A DNA stretch of 64,000 nucleotides from Cerioporus squamosus (GCA_022592435.1 JABYQS010000178.1:1-64000), one strand, 5' to 3'. Positions 31,665-43,171 are shown, counted from the first letter of the stretch. Numbers and translations: made by a program. Notes: generated from the sequence alone by a model not told the origin.

Positions 31665-34170
31665 TTAGTAGTACGCCCCCACCTCGACATGGTCCTTGAC
31701 ATTGCGTTGACATGGGATTGATGCAGACGTCTTCTCGAGGTAGTCCCAGCTCGCGGATGGTCCCATTGCAGTGAATGTGTACTTGATATCGCCGACGTTG
31801 TGCTCTTGCGCGCGATCGTAAGGAATCCAGGAGTCCGGCCGCTTTCCAGTGTTGACCAGCCAGCAGTATTTCCGAATAAACTCCCTGGTAAGCATGGGAT
31901 CAGTCACTGCATTGCGCGTGCTCGAATGCTCACTTCAGGTCATCTGGCCACTCTTTGTTGAGTCCCTGCAATAGCTCGCAAATCTCAATCGCATAGTTCT
32001 TGTTAGAGCTACCCAAGAAGCGGAGCAGCAAGCGCGGCAAGAGGTCCTCCATTGTCTGAACGTCTCTGCACTTGATTGCATCCCTGAGGAGATGATAGTC
32101 CATGGCATCCCGGGCGAACATAATGTTCTGATGCAGAAGAGGGTCGGAAGGGGCTTTGGGTGGTCCGGCAGGAGTAGGCAGAGCATCGTGACGAGAGAGA
32201 GCGAGAGTAGAGGCATAGTTGTCGTGTATATGAGCCGCCAGAGCACAGAGTTCTTCAGGTGAACGCGAACGCAGCTCCTCTAGAGAGCTGACCCCTGCAG
32301 CGACGCACCAAAGATCGCGAATTCGTGCCTCGTATGTGTGGTCGAATGCCTCCTCGAACGTGTGATGGAACGTGCCTTGCGTCGAAGTCTTCTGCAAACC
32401 CCGGCGGTCCATGATCTCGAAGGCGTGCACAAGGCCAAGTGCAGCTCGCGTGAGGTAATACTGTTCATGCAAGGACTGCTCAACAGCGAAGACGAGGTGG
32501 AAGAAACCAGGCTGGGGCACCAGCCAGTCGCGGCTATCGAACGGGTTATAGTCGTCGCAAGAGAAGACAGTGATACCACGCAGACGCGACGCCGTTAGCT
32601 GGTCGCCTATCCAGGGGATGACGCAGTTCTGCCCGAGGTCCTTCTTCTTCTCAGGAGTGGTGATGTCGACCTGACGGAGCCATTCCTCGAACACCCGCTC
32701 GTTGCCCTCGTAACTGGCCTCCTCCTCGTGCAAGGTGCGCAGCATGTACTGAGTAGTGTTGCCTTCGACGTCGACACAGAGCTGACCAGGACGGGGAGCC
32801 GGCCGAAGCGCAGCATGATCTCGGTGTTCGTACGAGGCGAGGTCGAAGCCAGGGGTCGCAAGCAGAACTTGGAGGAGGACATCGCGCGCACGGATCGCTA
32901 GACGGGGTGCTGCGGCGGCCTCAAGCTTGAGGATCTCCGCTGGCGTAAGTAATGATCGTACGAGAGCCCAGCGCACGTTGAGCATGGTAGGCCGCCGCGT
33001 CCGGACGTACAGCTGCGGGATCTTTGATGATATAGATTGTTCCAGCGGTGCCGCTGTCGAAGGTGCTGTGGTGATCGGAGCGCTGCTCAAACACGCGGTT
33101 ACGGAAGTTGAGATTGTCGTGAGAGCCGATCCAGGGGAACTGAGAGATGTCGACACGCATGGCAGCTTCTTGCCTAGCAGAGAGAATCTCCAGAGCACCG
33201 TAGACCCACTTCTGAGACATAGAGATGCCGAGAGCGTTAAGCGTGTCGAATGCCTTCGCCGAGGTACCGCAGCTCTTGAGGTAGATAGCGACGAGCCGTT
33301 GCAGGAGACTGTTCCGATTTGAGCGTGTGTATGAGGTGATTGCGATGATGAAGAGAACAGGCTGCAAAGCGGGTCCATGTCAGTGTTAAGAAGCCCTATG
33401 ACCGGATAGCATACCGTCTCGGGATCCTTCAGTTTATTCTCCTTCTCCTGACGGCGCGTCCAGGAGCAGCGGAGTATCAGTGACCAGACAGTAGGCGCGA
33501 TCTTCTTGATGTCCTCCTTGAGCTCCGAGATCTTGATGGACAGGAGGTGCTCCTCCGAGAGCTCGGCGACATTCGTCCGCATGTACTTCCCAACAGCGAC
33601 CATCTCTTGCTGGAGTATACTTGCAGCGCGGTCGATGACGAACTTGTCCACAGCCTCAGAAGCTCCCTTGCTCTGAGTACCCTGACTGTGCGCACGGGGA
33701 GGCTTGTGCCACGTCTTGAGTAACCCGAGCAGTTCACTACTGCTGAGCAGTGCAGTCCGCTCGAACTTCGCGAGTTCATCAGTCACGAGTCGAGGCTCCT
33801 GGTAGCTGATCGCCCAGAGCAGCAGCAGTAGATCAAGATGGTGCGCGCGCATGAGTTCTAGGACGGCGCGAACAGAGTCTGCCAGCGAGGTAGGGCCTTG
33901 AGACGTGTGCCACTCCCGCTACCCGCTTCGTCCGGCATCGGTAGGGAGATTCAGGCTTGCCCTGCTCCGAGGCCGGCATGCCATCCTCTTGATCCTCGTC
34001 TTCCTCTGGTGGCCCAGCATCCATCATCAGAGCATCTCCGTCGCCGTTACAGTCAACGTTGCCTGGAGCATTTCTAGAACTTGAAGCATCCGAGTCCTCA
34101 GAATTGTTGATCCCTGCAGGCCCCATGTCGGAGTCGTCCAAGTCGTCAGGCGCATCAAGCTCGTCGTCAG
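31665..34170 (-). CDS. DUF6589-domain protein, candidate transposase
   Basis: Main exons run from about 33900 to 31665 on the minus strand. The N-terminal part has LVTDELAKFERTALLSSSEL and SILQQEMVAVGKYMRTN, then after an intron (33363-33415) AFDTLNALGISMSQKWVYGA. A central region holds WIGSHDNLNFRNRVFEQRSD and, after more splicing, IPWIGDQLTASRLRGITVFS with QPGFFHLVFAVEQSLHEQYY. The C-terminus reads YCWLVNTGKRPDS, RAQEHNVGDIKYTFTAMGP and RNVKDHVEVGAYY, stop at 31665. I recognise this layout as DUF6589, widespread and repeated in basidiomycetes and without assigned function. An acidic upstream exon (DDSDMGPAGINNSEDSDAS, to about 34141) probably belongs to it but its splice donor is unclear. 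Conserved Asp/Glu residues in GDQ and QEHN blocks could suggest a nuclease fold; that is inference. Confidence 0.75.
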
Positions 34171-34467
34171 GCAGAGAGCCCAGGCCAAGGCAAGTGAATA
34201 GCTCTGAGAGGTTGCAGTTCAGGAATTACAGTGGATGTATGCGTTACAGACAGAGGATACAACGCGCGAAGACGCGGTCATGCGGGCGCGTCGACGCGAT
34301 CGGACGGGTTTGCCGCCCGCACGCGGCAGTGACATCGGTGACATTTGTCACTGCCCCCCACCCGCCTATACGAAAGTCACCAGACGGTTAGGAACCGGTC
34401 CTCTTCTCGTCTGTCTCCCTTCTCGTTGCCTTATTAGGACCGCCCTAACCGTCTGGGCACGAGACTA

Positions 34468-34662
34468 GAGGCGTAGGGGTGTAGACACAAGAAGCAGCCC
34501 TGTGAGATGTACCAGCGAGTACTGCATCCTCCCTACTGAGATCCTGACTATATACTCATTCTGAACCTCGTCTGTCTCAAACTGGGTGCGTTCCTTCGAC
34601 TGCTCCGCATCCTGAACATCTTGGAGCTTGTCATCGTCATGTTTTGAGGTTGAAGCTTCCAT
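34468..34662 (-). pseudogene. 5' part of a small gene split by the transposon
   Basis: ATG at 34662 starts MEASTSKHDDDKLQDVQDAE and continues through RTQFETDEVQNEYIVRIS. An intron (GTAGGGAGG to TCTCACAG) joins GCFLCLHPY-type sequence that runs into the target-site duplication and the right end of the 6.26-kb element. The other flank (from 27961 leftward on the minus strand) continues in the same frame for about 15 codons and then stops, which suggests a former gene of about 80 residues. The acidic N-terminal piece has no recognised domain. Expression from the surviving exon would terminate inside the transposon. Confidence 0.5.
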
Positions 34663-36589
34663 CTGGCGAAGCCGTGCAGAGTGGGGTGAACACGCTCACG
34701 TGATGTTGATCGCCGCGTCGCGTCGCGGGAAACACATGACTTGTTTACAGCCCACAAACAAGCCATAATTTCCTGCGCAAGCCGCCGACAACCCATTAAA
34801 AAGCCAGCCACCCCTTCCTCTCACCCTTTAGGCGCATCCCAGGTGGGAAGAGTCCGACTGGCGGATGTGTCGCATGATTCTCATACGCAGACCAGCCCAT
34901 GACAGGTAGCTATGCCCTCAACAAGGCTAACCTCACCGTCTATGCCATGTAGACCTCCACTCCTCCATATCAGCTTCCACGCGTCCGCCGCTACAATGCT
35001 GCTCTCTTTGCCATCGCCTACCATGGCGTCTCCTTTAGGTTCCATGACATCACACGTCGACCTCCGCCTCTACGCGAGGAGGATGGATGAGTCGCGAACA
35101 AGACGCGTGAAATGTCAAGCTCACTGTCAACAAAAGACCTGTAAGTATCCCATTCATGCCCCCATCCATGGCCGATGTGCATGCTCTCTCCCGCGCGTGA
35201 GGTCCATTGGCGGGGTCCTGCCTTCGTGTTCATCGGAATCGTGTGTGGCATACCGCTGCCCTCTCCACCGTCCACCGCCTCGGATTCCTGCCCGTGGCCT
35301 CTACATTGTCACAAATATCGTCTCCTCCCATCTCTTACTCGTCCTCCAGTCGCCCTTCGGAGGAGCGACTGCAGGTGGTCTCTTACGGATCTGCAGTACG
35401 CTGCCTCACATCGGGGTCATTGACCGACGTGAAGCATGGTGTAGTGCTTCTGTGGCACAGGGAGACCGTAAGAATATGAAGCAGTGTGCTTACTGCGTGA
35501 AAGAGACGACCATATGTCATTTGATACCCCGTGTTCTCAATGGCGCGATCTGGTACTAGTAGTACTCCGTTGCGGAGATGCCGGGCGGCAGGGGTGTTAC
35601 CAGTGGATGGGCTGGGTGGAGTTGCTGTACGCACACTTGAGAGAAGCGAGCGGATAGGTTACTCAGACACAGAGAGCCAGTGAGCGAGAGGAAAAGGAGG
35701 AAGTAGAGCGAGGCGACGACAAAGCATGTTCTCGGTGGGGAGAGCCAAGAGGTCGCGAGAAGCGAGCGCCGAGGACAGGCAGGGACCTCGGCGTCTACGC
35801 CTTACATCCCTTCCACCTCGACGACTGGTCATCGCATCCACGCCCGGCGTACTCCTGCGTTGACACACTTGACGACACCCCGCTTTCCCTGCTCTGCACC
35901 GCGCTCTCCGAGTCCCTCCCTCGTTGCATGGTCTTCCATCCTCGCCACGGCGGCCACGCTATCCGCTGTCTAGCGGCAGAGTCTCATTACCCTCGACGGG
36001 TAAGTATCTCTCCCTCCGCCAGATGCTGTCAAGCTGCTGCGCAAGCTTTCAATTGACCCCGCTCGCAGAAGATCCAATTTCTCGTCTCGATCCCAGTGCG
36101 CCCAGCTTCACCGTTAGCACTGGCTATCCCCGAAAGCCTGCACCTCGATGGCCCGACCCCGGTCGCACGCTCATGGCAGCACCAGACGCACCCGCGCGCG
36201 ACCGTGACTGCCTGCTTCCCTCCACTTCCACGATGTCGATGAGTGGCTCCAAACAACAACACGCCCGAACTCCCACCCAGCATCTCGTCCGCCCTTCCTC
36301 CATGCGCCTGGGAGCTCCTCACTCATATCACGCTCGCAAGGCTCCCGCCAGTCGTTCTCCGGAATACGCAAGGATGCGGCCGCACTGGAGGCCGACCTCA
36401 GACGATGACGAGAAGTCGGGTGCGTTGACCGACGAGGGCGTGGTGATCAGGTCGACGGGCGTGGGCCGGGCGTGGAATGCGTGCCCCCGGGTTGCTCTCG
36501 ACGTCCAGGATGGGATAGACAGGATGTTACGCCGGTGAGTATCAACCCCCATGTCGTCCAGGAACTCGGTACGGTCGGCAACCACCAAT
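34663..36589. other. Unresolved region without supported genes
   Basis: Several open frames of 60-215 codons occur, the longest at 34912-35559 and 35924-36538 on the plus strand. They are rich in Pro, Ser and Arg, lack motifs and cannot be chained by splicing. One small exon near 35084-35140 (MDESRTRRVKCQAHCQQKT) might be real. The right end merges into the IQGAP remnant. Confidence 0.35.
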
Positions 36590-37803
36590 CAGACCACTGT
36601 TCCCGTGCGCGGATCGTACAGCGCAGTCACAAAGAGATCGCGAAGTCCTTCGCGCAACCTGTGGTCTTGGACAACGTCGTCGCGCTCCAGGCGCAGGCCC
36701 GTGGTGCTCTTCTACGTGCACGCCTCGCTCGTCAGGATGTGAAGCTCGCCCGCGCCGAGTCCGGGGTGGTTGGTCTGCAGGCCTAAGTTCGAGGCGTTCT
36801 TGTCCGGAGACGTGTCCGTACGCAGCTGGCGAAGCTCGACGATGTCTCCGACGTCGTCGTGCGTATCCAGGCAGCCGTCAGGACGTACCACGCGCGCAAG
36901 CGACTACTCAATCTCATTCGCAGCCTTCGGAAGGCTACTCCTGCGCTCGTCGGTCTTCAGGCCATCGCTCGTGCCAAGCTCGTACGGCAACAACATCAGG
37001 CTATGCACACGGCTCTCTCCGAGGTCAAGGTCGTCAAAGCCGTGGGGATCTTCCAAGCCCGTGCTCGTGCTGCTCTCGCCCGCTCTCGACATGAAGAGCA
37101 GAAGAAAAAGCTCGACTTCGTAGAGCCGGACGTCGTAGGCTTCCAAGCGGCTGCGAGGGGATACATCGTCCGCCTGGAATGGCTTGCGTGGAGGGACTTT
37201 CTGCGCAGCAGCCTCCCATAGGCTACTATCCTCCAAGCCCTCCTTCATGGCCTCCTTCAGCGCAGGAAGTTCCGTGCGAAGATGCAGGACTACCGCTCGA
37301 ACCTCGACAGATCGTCCAGATCCAGTCGCTCTTCCGCGCAAAGGAGACCCGCGAGCAGTACCGGCAGCTCACCCTCCGCACGAACGTCAGCGTCGGCACG
37401 ATCAAGAACTTCGTGCACTGGCTCGACGACTCGGAGGCGGACTTCCAAGAGGAGATCAAGGTCGAGCGACTCCGCCGGGAGGTTGTCAAGCGCATCCGCG
37501 AGAACCAGGCGCTCGAGCACGATGTCACTGAGCTCGTGTGCAGAACGTCAAAAATTTCGAGGACCTCGTCAAGGCGCGCCGGCGTCTGGGAGCGGACAGC
37601 GCTGCCATTCATGCTGCGAGGGTGTCTGTGCTCGCAGCTCACGGTGATCCGTTTGCGAGCCCGAGTACTCTGGACCGCACGGCGAAACGCAGGCTTGAGC
37701 TGTATCAGCAGTTGTTCTTCCTCCTCCAGACGGACGGGAAATACATCACGCGCTTGTTTGCGCAGATGTCGGCGGACGACAACTGGGAGAAGAACAGGCG
37801 CAT
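36590..37803 (+). pseudogene. IQGAP (Rng2-like) fragment, broken
   Basis: A run of IQ-type repeats is readable: VVALQAQARGALLRARLA, VVVRIQAAVRTYHARKRLL, LVGLQAIARAKLVRQQHQA, VVGFQAAARGYIVRLEW and IVQIQSLFRAKETREQYRQL. The linker typical of fungal IQGAPs follows (NVSVGTIKNFVHWLDDSEAD, then NVKNFEDLVKARRRLGADSA) and LELYQQLFFLLQTDGKYITR. IQGAPs scaffold actin and calmodulin at the contractile ring. Here the calponin-homology part and the GAP-related domain are absent. There are in-frame stops at 36784-36786 and 37219-37221, and frame changes near 37310 and 37530. The last frame runs directly into P4-ATPase sequence at about 37800. Confidence 0.85.
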
Positions 37804-40800
37804 GGTCCTCCGCAATACGCAGCGGGTCATCGGTGTCGTTCTATTCACCGGTGAGGACACCAAGATCGTGCTAAACTCGGGCGCGACGCCCAGCAAACGA
37901 AGTTGCGTCGAACGGCAGATGAACCCTCAGGTGTACGTCATCCCACCGCCCAATGCTGTCGTGTACTGATTGCTATGCTGCCCGTCTGCCAGTTTCATCA
38001 ATTTGCTGATCCTCGCCGTCATCGCCATCGTTTGTGGCATCGTCGACGCTGTCCTCGAGCAGCGGTACTTCCCCATGGGCGCGCCGTGGCTATACGGCGA
38101 CACGCAGAGCGACGACAACGTCCACATCAATGGCCTGATCACTGCCATCTTTGCACTCATCACGTTCCATTACATCGTCCCCATCTCTCTGTACATCTCC
38201 ATCGAGGGTGTGCGGACATGTCAGGCGCTGTTCATCTACTCCGACAAGGAGATCCACTACGAGAAGACTGGTCAGGCCACCCTCGCGCGCAGTTGGAATC
38301 TGTCAGACGACCTTGGACAGATCGAATACATCTTCTCCGACAAGACCGGTACGCTGACTCAGAACGCAATGGTCTTCCGCGAGTGCACCATTAACGGACG
38401 CGTTTACCACGGCGACGAGCAGGAGCCAGAACAGGAGGTGGCGCCAATTGGTACTATCCTTGAGGAAGCCCGCGTTTCCCGGTCTAGCTCCCCTCCGTCC
38501 GCGAAGAAATCCGACGCGTCCACTTCCACTGAATCCCCCGACCCGCTCTCTGCTGACGCGGTCAAGAAGGCGGAGCACGTCCTTGCACACTTCAGGGATG
38601 CTGGACTTCTGGCGGACATCACTGCGGCCCAGCGCGCAGTATCTGGCTCGCCTGAGGACCGCCACGGCCGCATGCTCAACGGTTTCTGGACTGTGCTCGC
38701 ACTTTGCCACACTGCCCTCGTGTCTGTCGATCCTGACACTGGTGCCATCCAGTACAAGGCGCAGTCTCCGGACGAGGCTGCTCTCGTGCAGGCTGCCGCA
38801 GACGTCGGCTTCGTGTTCCGAGGCCGCGACCGCGAGATCCTGACCCTGCAGACGCCCTTCTCGCGCGATGGCAAGTATGAAAGGTACGAGCTCTTGAACA
38901 TCCTCGACTTCACGAGTGCGCGCAAGCGCATGAGTGTAATCCTTCGCAAGGTGGATGAACACAGCGAGGACGACGGCAGGGTTTACCTGCTATCCAAGGG
39001 TGCGGACAATGTCATCATCGAGCGCTTGAGTCCCGGCCAGGATGACTTCATCAAAACGACCGAGGAGCACCTCTCTGAGTTCGCGAGCGAGGGTCTGCGG
39101 ACGTTGACATTGGCGTACAAGGTTATTCCTGGTGCGTAGCTTCTCCCTTGCGTTAGACAGTTTCGCTGACGCGTTCTTTGCAGAGAGTCAGTATGAGGCT
39201 TGGGCGAAGCGCTATCATGAGGCTACCGTCTCCCTCGATGATCGCGAGGAGAAGGTTGAGACCGTCTCGGATGAGATCGAGCACGACCTGCGACTGCTAG
39301 GCGCGACTGCCATCGAGGACCGTCTGCAGGATGGTGTCCCCGAGACGATCGCAGATCTCAAGGAAGCTGACATCAAGATCTGGGTCCTCACCGGGGATTA
39401 GCTCGAGACCGCCATCGCCATTGGGCATAGTACGAACCTCATCGGCCGCGACGACAACATCATCATCATTCGCGGCCGGGGCGATGGCGCGACTCCTGTC
39501 TACATGCAGATGCTCAACGCTGTCGAGGAGTTCTTCCCCGAGAGCGGCATCCTGCAAGAGGACGGCGTCGGTCTAGACGAGTCGGAGCAGCAACAGACGG
39601 CTGGCGTCCCGCTTCAGCGCGTCAATACTGGTGTCTCCTCGCTCGTTGGGCACAACAACGGCGAACGCCCCAGCGGATTCGTCCTGGTCATTGACGGTGG
39701 CGCTCTTACCCACGTTAGTCTCTTCGTGGGCATTATGGTCTCATACGGATGGACTGACACACGTCATAGGCATTGTCGGACGACAAGAACAAGACCCTAC
39801 TGCTGAAGCTTGCGATGCAGTGCGAGGGCGTCATCTGCTGTCGAGTCTCCCCGCTCCAGAAGGCGCTCGTCGTGAAGCTCGTGAAGGACGGTGTAGGCGC
39901 GATGACGCTTGCCATCGGTGATGGTGCGAACGACGTCAGCATGATCCAGGCTGCGGACGTTGGTGTCGGCATCTCCGGCGAGGAGGGTCTCCAGGCTGTC
40001 AACTCGTCCGATTATGCCAGCGCTCAGGTGCGTTTACATGTCTTCTCGTACGTGCGGGGCAGTATGGACTCACTGCGGGCGTGACGTAGTTCCGGTTCTT
40101 GAAGCGGCTATTGCTTGTCCACGGGCACTGGTCGTACGCCCGCAATGGTAACATGTGCGTCTCTCTCCGTTTTGTTGATCGTCGGTCGCAACCGAGGAGG
40201 ATGAAGGGAAGCTGACTCGCGTGTTGTTCAGGATTGTCAACTTCTTTTACAAGAACGTCATCTGTATCGGCGTGCTGTGGTGGTTCCAGATTTACTGTGC
40301 ATGGAGCAGTCAATAGTAAGTCGCGCCGGAGCATCTCGTTGCTGCGCAGATGCTGACCTGATACACTACAGCGTGTTTGAGTATACCTACCTGTTGTTCT
40401 GGAATACCTTCTGGACCATCGCCCCGGTCATTGGCATTGGTCTCTTCGATCGTATCGTCGGTACGTGTCTTTGACTCGCCACTGCGCACGTCCTCTCGCT
40501 CACATATCGAATGCTTCAGATGACCACGTCCTTATGGCGATGCCAGAGCTGTATCGTCATAGCAAGAATCACGAATACTTTGGCACTAAGTTATTCCTGA
40601 TCTATATGTTTGACGACGGCGTCATCCAGGTATGCGTTCCTCCTCGCTGCTCATCTGTGGGGCACTGACTGTGTTCACGCAGTCTGCCATCATATTATTC
40701 CTCATCTTCTACTCTTACATGACGACGCCTTCGCGTCCAGATGGGTATGATGTGTACCAGTATGAGTTCGCTACCGTGAGTGCCTGTTGCTGTTGCATAC

Positions 40801-40857
40801 TGTGGGGTCCGCTAACATGGTCTTCTGACTTCTCAGCTCTCTCAACGACGAGCTAGT
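37801..40857 (+). pseudogene. P4-type ATPase (flippase) fragment fused to IQGAP remnant
   Basis: From RVIGVVLFTGEDTKIVLNSG the sequence follows a Dnf-type aminophospholipid flippase. It contains a membrane segment (FINLLILAVIAIVCGIVDAV), the phosphorylation motif SDKTGTLTQNAM, QSPDEAALVQAAADVGFVFR, LLSKGADNVIIERL, the hinge region [20 protein letters not shown] and [20 protein letters not shown], then transmembrane helices to YDVYQYEFAT. About nine introns keep consensus splice sites. The first membrane helices and the actuator domain are missing, replaced by IQGAP sequence. The conserved Lys of TGDK is a TAG stop (39399-39401). The C-terminal membrane helices are cut off after about 40790, with an in-frame stop near 40855. 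The protein could not be functional. The good state of the remaining frame suggests recent inactivation. Confidence 0.9.
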
Positions 40858-41014
40858 ACACGGGACGCGGGTTAAGCCGATCACTAGCGCGGCTCGCGCT
40901 TGGTGCCTCTGACTCAAATGCGCGGAGGCAATCCTCGGCGAGAACGCGGAGGATTTAGAAGAGCTCCCTGTTGTTCCACATGTGCAGGACCGCATACAGT
41001 CCCGGTAGATATTT

Positions 41015-43171
41015 ATGGAGCGTGTCACCCGCACGTGCTGGGACTGTAGGAAGCCATGCCGCAAACACGACGTGTCCCCACTCCTGCTCTCTCATCTGTA
41101 CCACATCGACAGCTCATGGACAACACACAAGATACTACTTTGCCGTCCAAGTCTCTCTCTCGAGACTGTGCCAAGGCGCTCTCCGTACTGTACGCTCCAA
41201 ATCTCCTGAATAAATTCTGAACATACAATCTGAAAAATTGTGCAGACTTTGCCGTGACATCCTCCCGGACGTGGAGACTTGCCCGGTTGAAGAGGGAGGC
41301 TTGAACTCCTTACTGCAAGGATGGATGTTGGGAGGTCGTGCCATGAACGACTGTGTCATCACCCACGCCCAAGAGGTCAATGCTGAGTACATCGCTCAAC
41401 ATGATGTGAGTGCATTCACTGTCATACTCGGACTCCCGACGTCTGACTAGACTGAGCAAAGCCTGTAGACATCCCGCTTGCTCTCAGGTCAGGAAGCATG
41501 CCGAATCTCAACACTGAGTACAGAGTCTTACAACGAGTAAGTAGCTTACCTAGTAGAGTTGGCTCGCAACATCTCAGACCTGATCAGCCCATAGGTGTCC
41601 CTCTTGCACCCGGATCACAAGTCCTTCCCTACGACGAAGCTGTGCGTGTCATGCTACAATGTACTGGACCACGCTGTTGTCTGACTAACGTTGCAGGGGC
41701 GAAGCCTTGACAAAGAACATACACGGCAGCGTGCGAAGTTAGAGAAGAAGTTGCTCAGGAAAATATGCGTCGTACGCACCACTATCCGTGTTGCCTCCCT
41801 GCCGGTCACCAGCACAGGTTGGGCTGGCAAAGATTATCATAGACGTGTCGACCTGCAGTGGCTCTACGAGGCATGGGAGAATCGAACAATCGTGCAGGTG
41901 ATGCTGTCCAACTTCCACTTCGACAAGGTGCCGTATGAAGGGTATGTCAGCAGCAACTTATTACTGTGGCAGTATATGACTTTATACAACCTGTCAGTCC
42001 AGCTATATGCTTTGTCGATGAGAGCGGCACTGCGTACGCTTATCGGAGCTCACGCTTCGATTGGATGTTCAGGGCACCGAAGGGAAGCTCAAAGATCTGG
42101 ATGGAGATACTCAAGGAAGAGAACGAGAAGTATATGGCGTGGACAGGGCCAAGGTCACTCGAGGACACTCAGGCGAACCTCCGAGGTTCTCATTATGCGA
42201 TGGTGATTGGCACTGATTGCCAGAACAAGAAGGTGAGTGTTGACTAGATGTGTCTACAAGGACATGCTGGCTCAGTTGAACCATGAATATGACTGCTTCC
42301 CTACAGGAGCCAAGTGAGACACAGTTCCATCGCAAGCACCGAGAAGCAACAACCTGGCTCCTTCGACCGGAGGGTGCAACCCAGAGGCTGATGTAAGTCT
42401 CTGCTTCTATATATCAGAGTGCGCCTCCGTTGAATATGTTTCTTGGCAGTCTAGCAGCGAAATCTGTATTCGAGAGCAGATTTCCCTCCCTCGTCGCCCG
42501 TGTCAACAACTGCGCTGCGAGCTTGAAAGCAATGGGTGGTAAATTCGCACAGCACGCTCAACCGCAATTTGGTTACTGGTACAATTATTGTGTGAATGGA
42601 CCGAGCGCAGAGTATGGTGTAGATGGCGTCTTCACCAAGCCACATGTCGACGGGAAGAATCTGGCGATCATGATGTGTGTAGTGTTTGTATGGGGTATGT
42701 CCTCTCTCCTCTCTCTGTGACTTAATGATTATGTCCTCATGGTCTTCTATAGGGAACTTTGATCACAAGGAGAGAGCATGGCTGGTGCTCTGGGAGGCAG
42801 GCATCATCATTGAGCTCCCATCCGGAGTATTCATCTTCTACCCATCCTCCCTCTTCACGCACTTCAACTGTGACATCAGTGGTAAGTCATCATCTTCATA
42901 CTCACTTCCGCATTCAATCTGCAATGGGGCTCACCATTTCCGAGAAGATGCAGAATTCGTCACGACCCCAGATGGCTCACGCCCCACTCCGGAGACTGCA
43001 AGCCCTCTCCGAGGAGTGCCAGGCAGGGGTTCAATCGTCTTCTTCAACCAGGCTAGTATGTTCCAGCATGCTGAACTGAAGTCGTCAGTCAAGGAAGCCC
43101 GTGCCGCAGGCCAGCAAACGATCTGCGACAATACACCTCACATTGCGGCTCTCCCATCTATGTCTGTGTAG
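41015..43171 (+). CDS. TET/JBP-like 2OG-Fe(II) oxygenase family protein
   Basis: Possible start ATG at 41015 (MERVTRTCWDCRKPCRKHDV, with Cys pairs). The 5' exons are hard to phase, while the 3' half is clear: ICFVDESGTAYAYRSSRFDW, KEENEKYMAWTGPRSLEDTQ, FPSLVARVNNCAASLKAMGG, FGYWYNYCVNGPSAEYGVDG, then TKPHVDGKNLAIMMCVVFVW, NFDHKERAWLVLWEAGIIIE, LPSGVFIFYPSSLFTHFNCD and a stop at TAG 43169-43171. HVD and the later HFN give the H-x-D...H iron ligands of a double-stranded beta-helix oxygenase. The pattern fits the fungal TET/JBP-type expansion, enzymes thought to oxidise 5-methylcytosine and often spread with transposons. The assignment is by motif only; a different 2OG-oxygenase subfamily is possible. 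It lies directly after the flippase remnant. Confidence 0.6.

Larger units (their letters stand above)
28208..34467. mobile_element. 6.26-kb TIR transposon carrying RecQ-like helicase and DUF6589 genes
   Basis: The ends are TAGTCTCG and CGAGACTA. The right flank is GAGGCGTAG (34468-34476). The same 9-mer is on the left at 27953-27961, displaced only by the nested MITE. Each terminus is compound: an outer TAGTCTCG-n-CCAG motif, then about 90 bp inward a block containing the inverted motif and GGTGACTTTCGTATAG followed by GCGGGTGGGGGG (28303-28336, and its inverse at 34351-34386). Cargo is a RecQ-like helicase gene (28484-31317, plus) and a DUF6589 gene (31665 to about 34170, minus), facing tail to tail across 350 bp. 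Both reading frames look intact. Shared ends with the elements at 4860 and 26268 argue that this is an autonomous, or recently autonomous, family. Which protein is the transposase is not established. Confidence 0.9.
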
